DNA of 64,000 bases from Enterobacter cloacae (lineage in GTDB: Bacteria; Pseudomonadota; Gammaproteobacteria; Enterobacterales; Enterobacteriaceae), in NCBI RefSeq assembly GCF_013375935.1, contig NZ_CP056117.1, forward strand, positions 372,001-436,000, read 5' to 3'. The position numbers were made by a program, and so were the translations under genes. Of this stretch, positions 34,601 through 41,309 are shown in pieces; positions within the stretch are counted from its first letter, which is position 1, and each line of letters opens with the position of its first letter. The notes below the pieces were generated by a model. The model saw only the letters and a program-made list of their open reading frames with translations. It did no database searches and was not told where the DNA came from.

Positions 34601-37183
34601 CTGGATGCCAAAAATCCCCAGCCAGCACAGCGCCGCCTCCAGCGCCAGGCGGCTGTCCGACTGTCTTATGTACACTTCCACCAGCAGGTTAGCCGCCAGC
34701 GCTTTTTCGGTCAGCCCGCCGGGGCAGCCGAGGATGGCGTCACACAGCTCGCGGGTTCGCGCCAGATGGCCGAGCGCAAATTCGCAGCCCGCCTCTTCGA
34801 TATCGAGCATAAAATCTGACACCGCCCCGGCGTTGCCCAGCGCCCTGGCGGTCTGAATGTAGCTCAGCGCCGAAGGGTAATCGCCCGTGCGCTTCGCACG
34901 CCGCGCGGCCAGCAGGCTCAGCTCGCGGAACATCTGGCGCTGCGGCGCGGGCTGAATGCTGTCCAGGGCTGCCGTCACGTGGTGTACCGCGCGGAACAGG
35001 AGTTCGTTGCCCGCCGCCTGCCGCGCGGCCTCGGCCAGCAGGCTGGCGGTGGTCAGGTGCAGGTGACTTTTCTCACCCTGATCCAGCAGGGCGAAAGCGG
35101 CCTCCTGAACCCGATCGTGGGTGAAGGCGTACTCTTTTTCCGTCAGCACAATCAGCTGCGCTATCACCGCCGGGTGCAGGGCGTAACGAATTTCCGCGAC
35201 CGACATCCCGACCACGCGGCACATCATTTCCAGCTCCCCCGTGCCGCCGAGACAGGCAATGCTGCCCAGCAGACGACGCGTTTCGTCGGGCATCTCTTCG
35301 AGCTTTTCCAGCACCAGGGTAACGACGTTCTCGGTGTAATGCCGGGCGCGGATCGCCTGCAGATCGTACTGCCATTTATCCTGATACTTGTTGTGGACCA
35401 CCAGCCCGTCATCAACAATGCGGCGGAAAAACTCATGCACGAACAGCGGGTTGCCGCCGGTTTTTTCGTGGATCAGCGTGGCGAGGTCGGTCGTCGCCGC
35501 GCTGCGGGTGCGAAACACCGTCGCCAGCCAGCGCGCCACCGCTTTAACCGAGAGCGCCTGCGGGACAATCTCCGTCGCGCGTTGCGCCGCCTCCGGCAGG
35601 CTCGCCAGCTGCTGCTGTAGCGCCGGGTCGGACAACGAATCAATATCGCGGTGCGCCGCCACCACCAGCAGCGGGATAACGCCGCAGTTCATCAGCAGGT
35701 GCTTCAGCGTATGCAGGCTGGCGGCGTCGCTCCACTGGAGATCGTCGAGCACCAGCACCAGCGGACAGCCCTGGGAGGCAAAGGTTTTGACCAGCGCCAG
35801 CACCATATGGCTAAAGCGCGCCCGGGCATCAATGGAAAACGTATCCGCCGAGAAGCGGGGTTTACTCTCCAGCAGCAGGCCCAGCTCGGGCACCAGGCTG
35901 ACGGCCAGCGCTTCATACCCCTCAAGGGCGCGCGAGAGGCGGATTTTCCACTTCGCCACCTCTTCAGCGGGCAGCCCGAGCAGGTGCAGCGTCAGGGTGC
36001 GAAACGCCGAGCTTAATACGCCGTAGGGCAACGTCGGCGAAAACTGATCGACCTTGCCCACCGCCAGCAGCACCCTGCGCTGCTGCAGCGTTTTTAGCGC
36101 CGTGGCGATGATCGAGGATTTACCGATCCCCGACGGCCCGCCGATGGTCACCAGCTCCGGCACAATGTTTTGCCCGACCCGCTCAAACGCGGCGATAACG
36201 TCATTTGCCTGCGGATGCGCCGCAAACAGGGAGTCCGCCAGATGGATCGCCGGCGTCCGGTCCTGCTGGCCGGGCGTAAAGGCGACGATCTCGCCTTCGC
36301 AGGTTAACGTCGCCTGACAGCGTCGAAGATCGGCAATCAGCCCGTCGACCGTCTGGTAACGGTTATCGGGATTCTTCTCCAGCAGCTTGAGGATGATGGT
36401 CGACAGCATGCCGGGCACGTCCGGGCGCATCACGGCGGGGGAAAGTGGCTCCGACGCAATGTGGTAATGCGCCCAGTTGGTCTGCTCCTCCGCGGCCAGC
36501 TCAAACGGCAGGCGTCCGGTCAGCAGCTCATAAAGCACGATGCCCAGGCTGTAGAGATCGCTGCGGCAATCAACGGCGCGCCGGGTGCGGTTGGTGTGCT
36601 CCGGAGACATATAAGCGGGCGTACCGCCCGAGACGGCCAGCCGGGTCTGGGAAAAAGCCCCGGAGATACTGCCTGAAAGGCCGAAGCTGCCCAGACGACA
36701 GCTGGAATCGTGATGAACGAAGATGGTGCCGGGTTTGATATCGCCGTGGATCAGGTTTTGCAGGTGCATCTGGCGCAGCGGCGCGCAGATCTGGATCGCC
36801 AGCTCGATAAACCGCGCGATCCCCGAGATCGCCCTGCCCGCGCGTCGCGCCAGCAGCTCGAAGGAAAACGGGGCATACACCAGCGCGAAGCGCCCTCGGT
36901 ACTGGGTGGAGGCCACGGCGCGGATGGCCCAGCCGTCCTGGAGATGGTCTCGCAGCGCAAACTCATTTTTGAGCAGCCGGGTGGCCCGCTCTTCCTCTTC
37001 GTCGCTGACCGCGGTGGCAATGATAAAGGAGCCGCCAGAATGAGGATGCCGCGCGTGCATCCAGGAGATCCCTCCCTCCTGCGCCAGCACGGTAAAAATG
37101 ACATCCTCTTTAAGGACAAAAACCCGCCCTTCATGGAAATTTCCCTGGGCGGGCCAGAATGCAGGCAGCTCGTTTTCGTTCAT
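31601..37183 (-). CDS. Trifunctional Ser/Thr kinase-like / AAA ATPase / sensor histidine kinase
   Basis: This very large signalling protein has 1860 residues. Residues ~20-290 form a eukaryotic-type protein kinase fold (LIHGDIKPGTIF at 145-156, GTPAYMSPE at 187-195), but the DFG Asp is Ser (LGSFGLS, 164-170) and no clear VAIK lysine is seen, so this domain may be a pseudokinase. Residues ~325-560 are a STAND-like ATPase: Walker A GGPSGIGKSS at 348-357, Walker B LVLVLDD at 475-481. Then come a long TPR-like helical region, a GAF domain (~1330-1460), a PAS domain (~1490-1610) and a histidine kinase with the phospho-acceptor in SSIAHEINQPLMS (H about 1645), N box VLLNLVMNAVEAM and G boxes IADTGSGI and GMGMGLT. 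AAGGAT precedes the start. It follows a receiver gene by 9 bases. Confidence 0.9.
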   Translation of the reverse strand: MNENELPAFWPAQGNFHEGRVFVLKEDVIFTVLAQEGGISWMHARHPHSGGSFIIATAVSDEEEERATRLLKNEFALRDHLQDGWAIRAVASTQYRGRFALVYAPFSFELLARRAGRAISGIARFIELAIQICAPLRQMHLQNLIHGDIKPGTIFVHHDSSCRLGSFGLSGSISGAFSQTRLAVSGGTPAYMSPEHTNRTRRAVDCRSDLYSLGIVLYELLTGRLPFELAAEEQTNWAHYHIASEPLSPAVMRPDVPGMLSTIILKLLEKNPDNRYQTVDGLIADLRRCQATLTCEGEIVAFTPGQQDRTPAIHLADSLFAAHPQANDVIAAFERVGQNIVPELVTIGGPSGIGKSSIIATALKTLQQRRVLLAVGKVDQFSPTLPYGVLSSAFRTLTLHLLGLPAEEVAKWKIRLSRALEGYEALAVSLVPELGLLLESKPRFSADTFSIDARARFSHMVLALVKTFASQGCPLVLVLDDLQWSDAASLHTLKHLLMNCGVIPLLVVAAHRDIDSLSDPALQQQLASLPEAAQRATEIVPQALSVKAVARWLATVFRTRSAATTDLATLIHEKTGGNPLFVHEFFRRIVDDGLVVHNKYQDKWQYDLQAIRARHYTENVVTLVLEKLEEMPDETRRLLGSIACLGGTGELEMMCRVVGMSVAEIRYALHPAVIAQLIVLTEKEYAFTHDRVQEAAFALLDQGEKSHLHLTTASLLAEAARQAAGNELLFRAVHHVTAALDSIQPAPQRQMFRELSLLAARRAKRTGDYPSALSYIQTARALGNAGAVSDFMLDIEEAGCEFALGHLARTRELCDAILGCPGGLTEKALAANLLVEVYIRQSDSRLALEAALCWLGIFGIQISHYPEDVECDEAWERFCNRAGDAPQNLFVQLSQMDNPQTEAVMNLLYSASICASFICPRLHFLLLCRMMHLTLDHGITGASTTAMAWFGVLIGQRYAEYRLGFQYGTLARELVNRHGYDAFEAKTLLPLDQLSVWTQPLSFTIECAKACFTAAVTHGDMTVACFAACHQVINFLSRGDHLDGVLTSIDRGLAFVRKTHFQDVETIFMLQRGYVEFLRTPTIGTWSASQVLPEALLPASPEQAPEHTSTMLFWYWLYRGMAHFTCGEYAAAQAELEQAGWFAWSAPGHIHLLDYHLYSALSLSRQLTPETFSANHRRSIHAHYDKIALWARINPGTFADKEALIYAEIVRLDGMNSIALEQYEKAVRLSREGGFNPLNALAHELAGRFALACGYPTASDAHFRGAIAAWGRTGAQAKVRQLEQDFPHLLNSAQASAYDTVAFAQNETIRDLQSVIKASRALSEEINLERLIENLMTLLLERAGAQRGLLLRVSDSHIPEIEASAWTSTEGVRVRILKEAPMATDMPLSVLAAVIRTGQEIRTGKPEEFHPFSQDPYLVTSGAAVMCVPMFKQARLVGVLYLENRLMPEVFTAEHSRVVSLLGAQAAVSLETARLYAELLAENIQRRRVEKELRSSQTSLMLGEQISHTGSWRWELEQDLMFISEEYARILGLPEMQKMISMAEFLTFVHEDDYARISALVTGSVRDGLSMRAEFRVKRTDGSTRYILGIGDPVGVGSEVNEYYGIITDITSQRAAEDAMRVAQADLARVSRATTVGQLTSSIAHEINQPLMSIVSNAGASLRWLNREPARLDKVREGLEEIAAEGARAGEIIRSIQSLTRKQDPTFSRIDLHYLIHHIIALSRSELEQRHISVDYLLQAQGSFITGDSVQIQQVLLNLVMNAVEAMAEVKDRPCTIAIATGNAEGRVLVEIADTGSGIEPERLEKIFDSFYSTKAQGMGMGLTISASIIERHCGKLSARRREPHGTVFAFTLPLAAQEA

Positions 37184-37192
37184 CCGCGATCC

Positions 37193-37574
37193 TTATTGTC
37201 GGCGGGCCAGCTCCCGCTGAATATGATCCAGCAGAATATCGATGTTAATGGGCTTACGCAAAAATGCAGCGGCGCCCATATCAAGAGCGTACCGCTGCAT
37301 ATTTTCATCAGCATGACCGGAGATAAAGAGCACGGGGGGGAGGCGGGGCGGCCAGCAGCCGCAGCTTTTCAAACAGCTCCAGGCCGCTCATGCCCCGCAG
37401 CTTGATATCGGCGATCACCAGCGACGCGCCGGACAGGGCGAACGGGTGGCTCAGAAACACCTCTGCCGAATCAAACGTATCGGTCGCATACCCTTCCGAC
37501 TCCAGGAGGTTACTCAGCCCGCTGCGGACAGAACGTTCGTCATCGATGATGGCAATGCGCCACGGCAGCGTCAT
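37193..37574 (-). pseudogene. Single-domain receiver protein, frameshifted
   Basis: This is a stand-alone response-regulator receiver: RIAIIDDERSVRSGLSNLLE, phospho-acceptor D56 (LVIADIKLRGMSG). After LRLLAAPPPP the frame shifts at a run of seven C on the coding strand (plus 37334-37340, GGGGGGG). The expected ending VLFISGHADENMQRYALDMG, ending in LRKPINIDILLDHIQRELAR and a stop at 37193, lies in the other frame. Six C would give an intact protein of about 126 residues with the conserved S/T and K restored. As read, the product is 88 residues and ends early. It is followed after 9 bases by the giant kinase gene and preceded by the XapX genes. Confidence 0.85.
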
Positions 37575-37596
37575 GCTGTTATTCCTCAGAAAATCA

Positions 37597-37857
37597 TTAA
37601 ACGTCGCGGTTTTCCTTCACGGGCGCGGAAGGCGCCGTGCCGCTGATTTTTGGCACACACTCGTGGCGAAACCAGGCGAGGGTCAGCGGTTCGCGACTCA
37701 GTACCCGACGCCCTACCGGGATCAGCTGTTCGCCGACCAGCATGCCAAACAGGCCAAGCAGGGCGACAACCGGCGGTGCCGGAGAATGGACGTTGAGCAG
37801 AGCGTAAAGTACCCCAGCCATCACGCCGCACACCAGCGAAATTATCCAGGCCTTCAT
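37597..37857 (-). CDS. XapX domain membrane protein (second copy)
   Basis: This 86-residue protein has two hydrophobic helices (WIISLVCGVMAGVLYALLNV; PVVALLGLFGMLVGEQLIPV) around the XapX signature HSPAPPVVALLG. A 25-residue hydrophilic tail follows. Its start overlaps the stop of the neighbouring XapX gene by four bases (ATGA), and the receiver gene starts 22 bases downstream. XapX proteins have no known biochemical role but often neighbour YcaC-like hydrolases. Confidence 0.83.
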   Translation of the reverse strand: MKAWIISLVCGVMAGVLYALLNVHSPAPPVVALLGLFGMLVGEQLIPVGRRVLSREPLTLAWFRHECVPKISGTAPSAPVKENRDV

Positions 37858-38066
37858 GACGACTCTCCTGCCGGATGGTGAACCACCGCCGGAACGCTCG
37901 CCACGCTGTCGCGGGCCAGCAGATGGCGCGTCGCCTGTTCACCCGCCAGCATTCCCAGCAGGCCAATCAGCGCCAGCGCGGGCGGCGCGGGAGAGCGTAC
38001 CTTCAGCGCGGCATACATCAGGCCGATCAGCACGCCTGCCGCAAGGGATATCAACCCTGTACTCAT
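37854..38066 (-). CDS. XapX domain membrane protein (first copy)
   Basis: This 70-residue protein is a tandem relative of the next gene, with hydrophobic helices LISLAAGVLIGLMYAALKV and PALALIGLLGMLAGEQATRH flanking the XapX motif RSPAPPALALIG. It overlaps its paralogue by four bases, so the pair may form a hetero-oligomer. A 7-bp hairpin (38091-38118) separates it from the YcaC-like gene upstream. Confidence 0.83.
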   Translation of the reverse strand: MSTGLISLAAGVLIGLMYAALKVRSPAPPALALIGLLGMLAGEQATRHLLARDSVASVPAVVHHPAGESS

Positions 38067-38126
38067 AGTGAACTCCAGAAAGCAGTCAGTGGCAGGCCGG
38101 ATGAGGGACCAGCCTGCCGCCGGGGC

Positions 38127-38813
38127 TTAGCGGGCCGGGACCGGCGCTAAGGTACGGTGCTCGCTCTTCTGGCGAGACGGGGATTTGTGCACCATGGTGT
38201 AAGCGTAATCAACGCCCATACCGTACGCGCCGGAGTGCTCGCGAACGATATCCATCACCGCGGTGTAGGTCTCTTTACGCGCCCAGTCGCGCTGCCACTC
38301 CAGCATCACCTGCTGCCAGGTCACCGGGATCACGCCCGCCTGGATCATGCGCTGCATCGCAAAGTCGTGAGCTTCTTTGGAGGTGCCGCCGGACGCGTCC
38401 GCCACCATATAAATTTCGTAGTCGCCTTCCAGCATCGCGCACAGGGCGAAGCTGTTGTTGCACACTTCGGTCCACAGGCCGGCAACCACCACCTTCTTCT
38501 TGCCGCTGGCCTTCAGCGCGTCGCGCACCTTCTGGTCGTCCCAGGAGTTCATGGAGGTACGCTCCAGGATGTCCTGGCCCGGGAACACGTCCAGCAGCTC
38601 CGGGTAGGTGTTACCGGAGAAGCTTTCGGTCTCAACGGTGGTGATGATGGTCGGGATGTTGAACACTTTTGCCGCTTTCGCCAGCGCCACGGTATTGTTT
38701 TTCAGCACCTGGCGGTCAATAGACTGCACGCCAAACGCCATCTGCGGCTGGTGGTCGATGAAAATAATCTGACAGTTCGCAGGGGTTAAAACTTCGAGCT
38801 TTGAAGTGGTCAT
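38127..38813 (-). CDS. YcaC-like isochorismatase-family hydrolase
   Basis: This 228-residue cysteine hydrolase of the isochorismatase superfamily, YcaC branch, has catalytic Asp in IIFIDHQPQM (D20) and nucleophile C118 in AGLWTEVCNNSFAL. Unlike short YcaC it has a C-terminal extension after YTAVMDIVREHSGAYGMGVD. The natural substrate of YcaC proteins is unknown. It is the first gene of the minus-strand set with xapX, xapX, receiver and giant kinase, and is divergent from the amidohydrolase operon. Confidence 0.86.
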   Translation of the reverse strand: MTTSKLEVLTPANCQIIFIDHQPQMAFGVQSIDRQVLKNNTVALAKAAKVFNIPTIITTVETESFSGNTYPELLDVFPGQDILERTSMNSWDDQKVRDALKASGKKKVVVAGLWTEVCNNSFALCAMLEGDYEIYMVADASGGTSKEAHDFAMQRMIQAGVIPVTWQQVMLEWQRDWARKETYTAVMDIVREHSGAYGMGVDYAYTMVHKSPSRQKSEHRTLAPVPAR

Positions 38814-38913
38814 AGCATTTTCCAGTGGTTAAGGGTGAAATCGCCGCGAGTGCCGCGCCGATAAAATCACCCCCATCCTGCGGTTTTCCGCCTCCGGGCG
38901 TAATTATCTCTTC

Positions 38914-38969
38914 GTATAGTTAACCTTAGGTATAGTTATACTTTGGTATACCTATCCTATTGTATAACT
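38914..38969. promoter_or_regulatory. Cluster of GTATA-type repeats between divergent operons
   Basis: GTATAGTTA occurs at 38914-38922 and again at 38930-38938. AGTTATAC (38934-38941) has its inverse GTATAACT at 38962-38969, and the palindrome GGTATACC lies at 38945-38952. This is the densest repeat cluster in the divergent promoter of the YcaC-like and amidohydrolase operons and is a strong candidate operator, plausibly for the FixJ-type regulator encoded at 30980 (inference). Confidence 0.5.
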
Positions 38970-39030
38970 GGATCTTTGCCGAAACCGGTTCCCATAATCC
39001 TGACCATTCCCCTCTCAGTCAGGAGCAGTT

Positions 39031-40902
39031 ATGGTTACCCTCGGTAAAGCCGATCTCATTCTGGTTAACGGCCAGTTTCACACCGTCGATCGCGAGAACC
39101 CTCTCGCCGAAGCCGTTGCCGTGCGCGACGGGAAATTTCTGGAAGTGGGTACCGTCGCCGAGGTGATGCAACACCACTGCGACGGCACTAAGGTGGTTGA
39201 CCTGAAGGGCCACGCCGCCATCCCCGGCCTGAACGACTCGCACCTGCACCTGATCCGCGGCGGGCTGAACTACAACCTCGAGCTGCGCTGGGAAGGCGTG
39301 CCGTCGCTGGCCGATGCCCTGCGGATGCTCAAGGAGCAGGCCCTGCGCACGCCGTCGCCCCAGTGGGTGCGCGTGGTGGGCGGCTGGAACGAGTTCCAGT
39401 TTGCCGAGCGCCGCATGCCGACCCTGGACGAAATTAACGACGCCGCGCCGGATACCCCGGTCTTTATCCTGCACCTGTACGACCGCGCCCTGCTCAACCG
39501 CGCCGCGCTGAAGGTGGCCGGCTACACCAGGGACACGCCAAACCCGCCGGGCGGTGAGATCCAGCGCGACGCCAACGGCAACCCGACCGGGATGCTGATT
39601 GCCCGTCCGAACGCCATGATCCTCTACGCCACGCTGGCGAAAGGGCCAAAGCTGCCGCTGGAGCAGCAGGTTAACTCCACCCGCCAGTTCATGCGCGAGC
39701 TGAACCGACTGGGGCTGACCAGCGCCATCGACGCGGGCGGCGGCTTCCAGAACTACCCGGAAGATTACGAGGTGATTGCCGAGCTGCACGAGAAGAAGCG
39801 GATGACCATCCGCATCGCCTACAACCTGTTTACCCAGCGTCCGGGCCACGAGCTGGAAGACTTTGAAAAATGGACCGACATGCTCACGCCGGGCCAGGGC
39901 AGCGACTTCTTCCGCCACAACGGCGCGGGCGAGATGCTGGTCTTCTCCGCCGCCGATTTTGAAGACTTCCTCGAGCCGCGCCCGGACCTCGCGCCGGGCA
40001 TGGAGGACGAGCTGGAGCGCGTGGTGCGCCATCTGGTGGAGCACCGCTGGCCGTTCCGCCTGCACGCCACCTACAACGAATCCATCAGCCGCATGCTGGA
40101 CGTCTTCGAGAAGGTGAACCGCGACATTCCGTTCAACGGCCTGCACTGGTTCTTCGACCATGCGGAGACCGTCACCCAGGCCAACATCGACCGCATCAAA
40201 GCGCTCGGCGGCGGCATTGCCGTGCAGCACCGCATGGCCTTCCAGGGCGAATACTTCGCCGAGCGTTACGGCATCGAAGCCACCCGCCATACGCCGCCGG
40301 TGGCGAAAATGCTCGAGACCGGCGTGCCGGTGGGCTTAGGCACCGATGCCACCCGCGTGGCGAGCTACAACCCGTGGACCGCGCTCTACTGGCTGGTCTC
40401 CGGCCGCACCGTCGGCGGAATGCAGATGTACGATCACAGCGCCCGTCTGGACCGCGATACCGCCCTGATGCTCTGGACCCAGGGCAGCGCGTGGTTCTCC
40501 AGCGAACAAAACCAGAAGGGGCAGATCAAGGTCGGCCAGCTCGCCGACCTGGCGGTGCTGAGCAAAGACTACTTCCGCGTGCCGGAAGAGGAGATCAAGG
40601 GCATCGAGTCCGTCCTTACCGTGGTCAACGGCGATATCGTTTACGCCGCTGGCAGCTTTGGCCCGCTTTCCCCGCCAGCTATTCCGGTCCTGCCCGAGTG
40701 GTCCCCGGTGGTGAAGGTGCCGGGCCACTACCGCAGCGCGCCGCCGCAGGCCGCACGCGTCGGCTTGAATGTGGTTCACCACTGCAGCGGCCCGTGCGGC
40801 GTGCACAGCCACCAGCACGATTTTGCCCGCACGTCAGCAATGCCGGTGTCCGACGATAACGCTTTCTGGGGGGCGCTGGGCTGCAGCTGCTTTGCATTCT
40901 GA
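39031..40902 (+). CDS. YtcJ-like amidohydrolase
   Basis: This 623-residue metal-dependent amidohydrolase has an N-terminal metal motif GLNDSHLHLIRGG (H71, H73), an internal histidine in LHATYNESISRM, HWFFDHAETVT, and the C-terminal metal aspartate in GLGTDATRVASYNPW (near residue 437). The beta-sandwich closes with KVGQLADLAVLSKDYFRVPE. The last ~60 residues form an unusual Cys/His-rich tail (HHCSGPCGVHSHQHDFA ... GALGCSCFAF). The substrate is not predictable. It is the first gene of a plus-strand operon; DoxX overlaps its stop by one base (TGATG). Confidence 0.87.
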   Translation: MVTLGKADLILVNGQFHTVDRENPLAEAVAVRDGKFLEVGTVAEVMQHHCDGTKVVDLKGHAAIPGLNDSHLHLIRGGLNYNLELRWEGVPSLADALRMLKEQALRTPSPQWVRVVGGWNEFQFAERRMPTLDEINDAAPDTPVFILHLYDRALLNRAALKVAGYTRDTPNPPGGEIQRDANGNPTGMLIARPNAMILYATLAKGPKLPLEQQVNSTRQFMRELNRLGLTSAIDAGGGFQNYPEDYEVIAELHEKKRMTIRIAYNLFTQRPGHELEDFEKWTDMLTPGQGSDFFRHNGAGEMLVFSAADFEDFLEPRPDLAPGMEDELERVVRHLVEHRWPFRLHATYNESISRMLDVFEKVNRDIPFNGLHWFFDHAETVTQANIDRIKALGGGIAVQHRMAFQGEYFAERYGIEATRHTPPVAKMLETGVPVGLGTDATRVASYNPWTALYWLVSGRTVGGMQMYDHSARLDRDTALMLWTQGSAWFSSEQNQKGQIKVGQLADLAVLSKDYFRVPEEEIKGIESVLTVVNGDIVYAAGSFGPLSPPAIPVLPEWSPVVKVPGHYRSAPPQAARVGLNVVHHCSGPCGVHSHQHDFARTSAMPVSDDNAFWGALGCSCFAF

Positions 40903-41309
40903 TGAAAAACACCTTTGCTCCGCCCCGGGTCGACCTGGGGCTGTTCTTCCTGCGCCTGACCGGCAGCCTGCTGCTGCTGTACGTGCACGGCCTGCCGAAG
41001 GTGCTGCACTTCAGCGAAGAGCTGACGCGCATTGAGGATCCGTTCGGCTTCGGGCCGTATGCGAGCCTGATCCCGGCGATTGTCGCTGAGGTGATTTGCC
41101 CGCTGTTTATCATTGCGGGCGTCTACACCCGCCTGGCGTGCCTGCCGATTATCGCCGTGCTGCTGGTGGCGATGCTGGTGGTACACCCGAACTGGTCGAT
41201 TGCCGAAGGGCAATTTGGCTGGCTGCTGCTGATTATTTTCACCACCCTTGCCCTCACCGGGCCGGGCCAGTGGCGCGTGCAGCGTAAGGCTGCGGAGAGG
41301 TTCGCATGA
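40902..41309 (+). CDS. DoxX family membrane protein
   Basis: This is a 135-residue protein with four hydrophobic helices and DoxX-type features (LGLFFLRLTGSLLLLYVHGL PKVLHF; IVAEVICPLFIIAGVYTRLA). DoxX proteins are membrane subunits of quinone-linked or redox systems; the role here is unknown. Both ends overlap neighbours (1 base with the amidohydrolase, 4 with the MFS gene), so it belongs to the same operon. Confidence 0.85.
   Translation: MKNTFAPPRVDLGLFFLRLTGSLLLLYVHGLPKVLHFSEELTRIEDPFGFGPYASLIPAIVAEVICPLFIIAGVYTRLACLPIIAVLLVAMLVVHPNWSIAEGQFGWLLLIIFTTLALTGPGQWRVQRKAAERFA

Noticed and set aside
38091-38118. GGCAGGC/GCCTGCC hairpin between the YcaC-like and first xapX genes as a terminator
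   Set aside because: Loop of 14 bases and no T run on the minus strand; it may be a processing hairpin but does not support termination.
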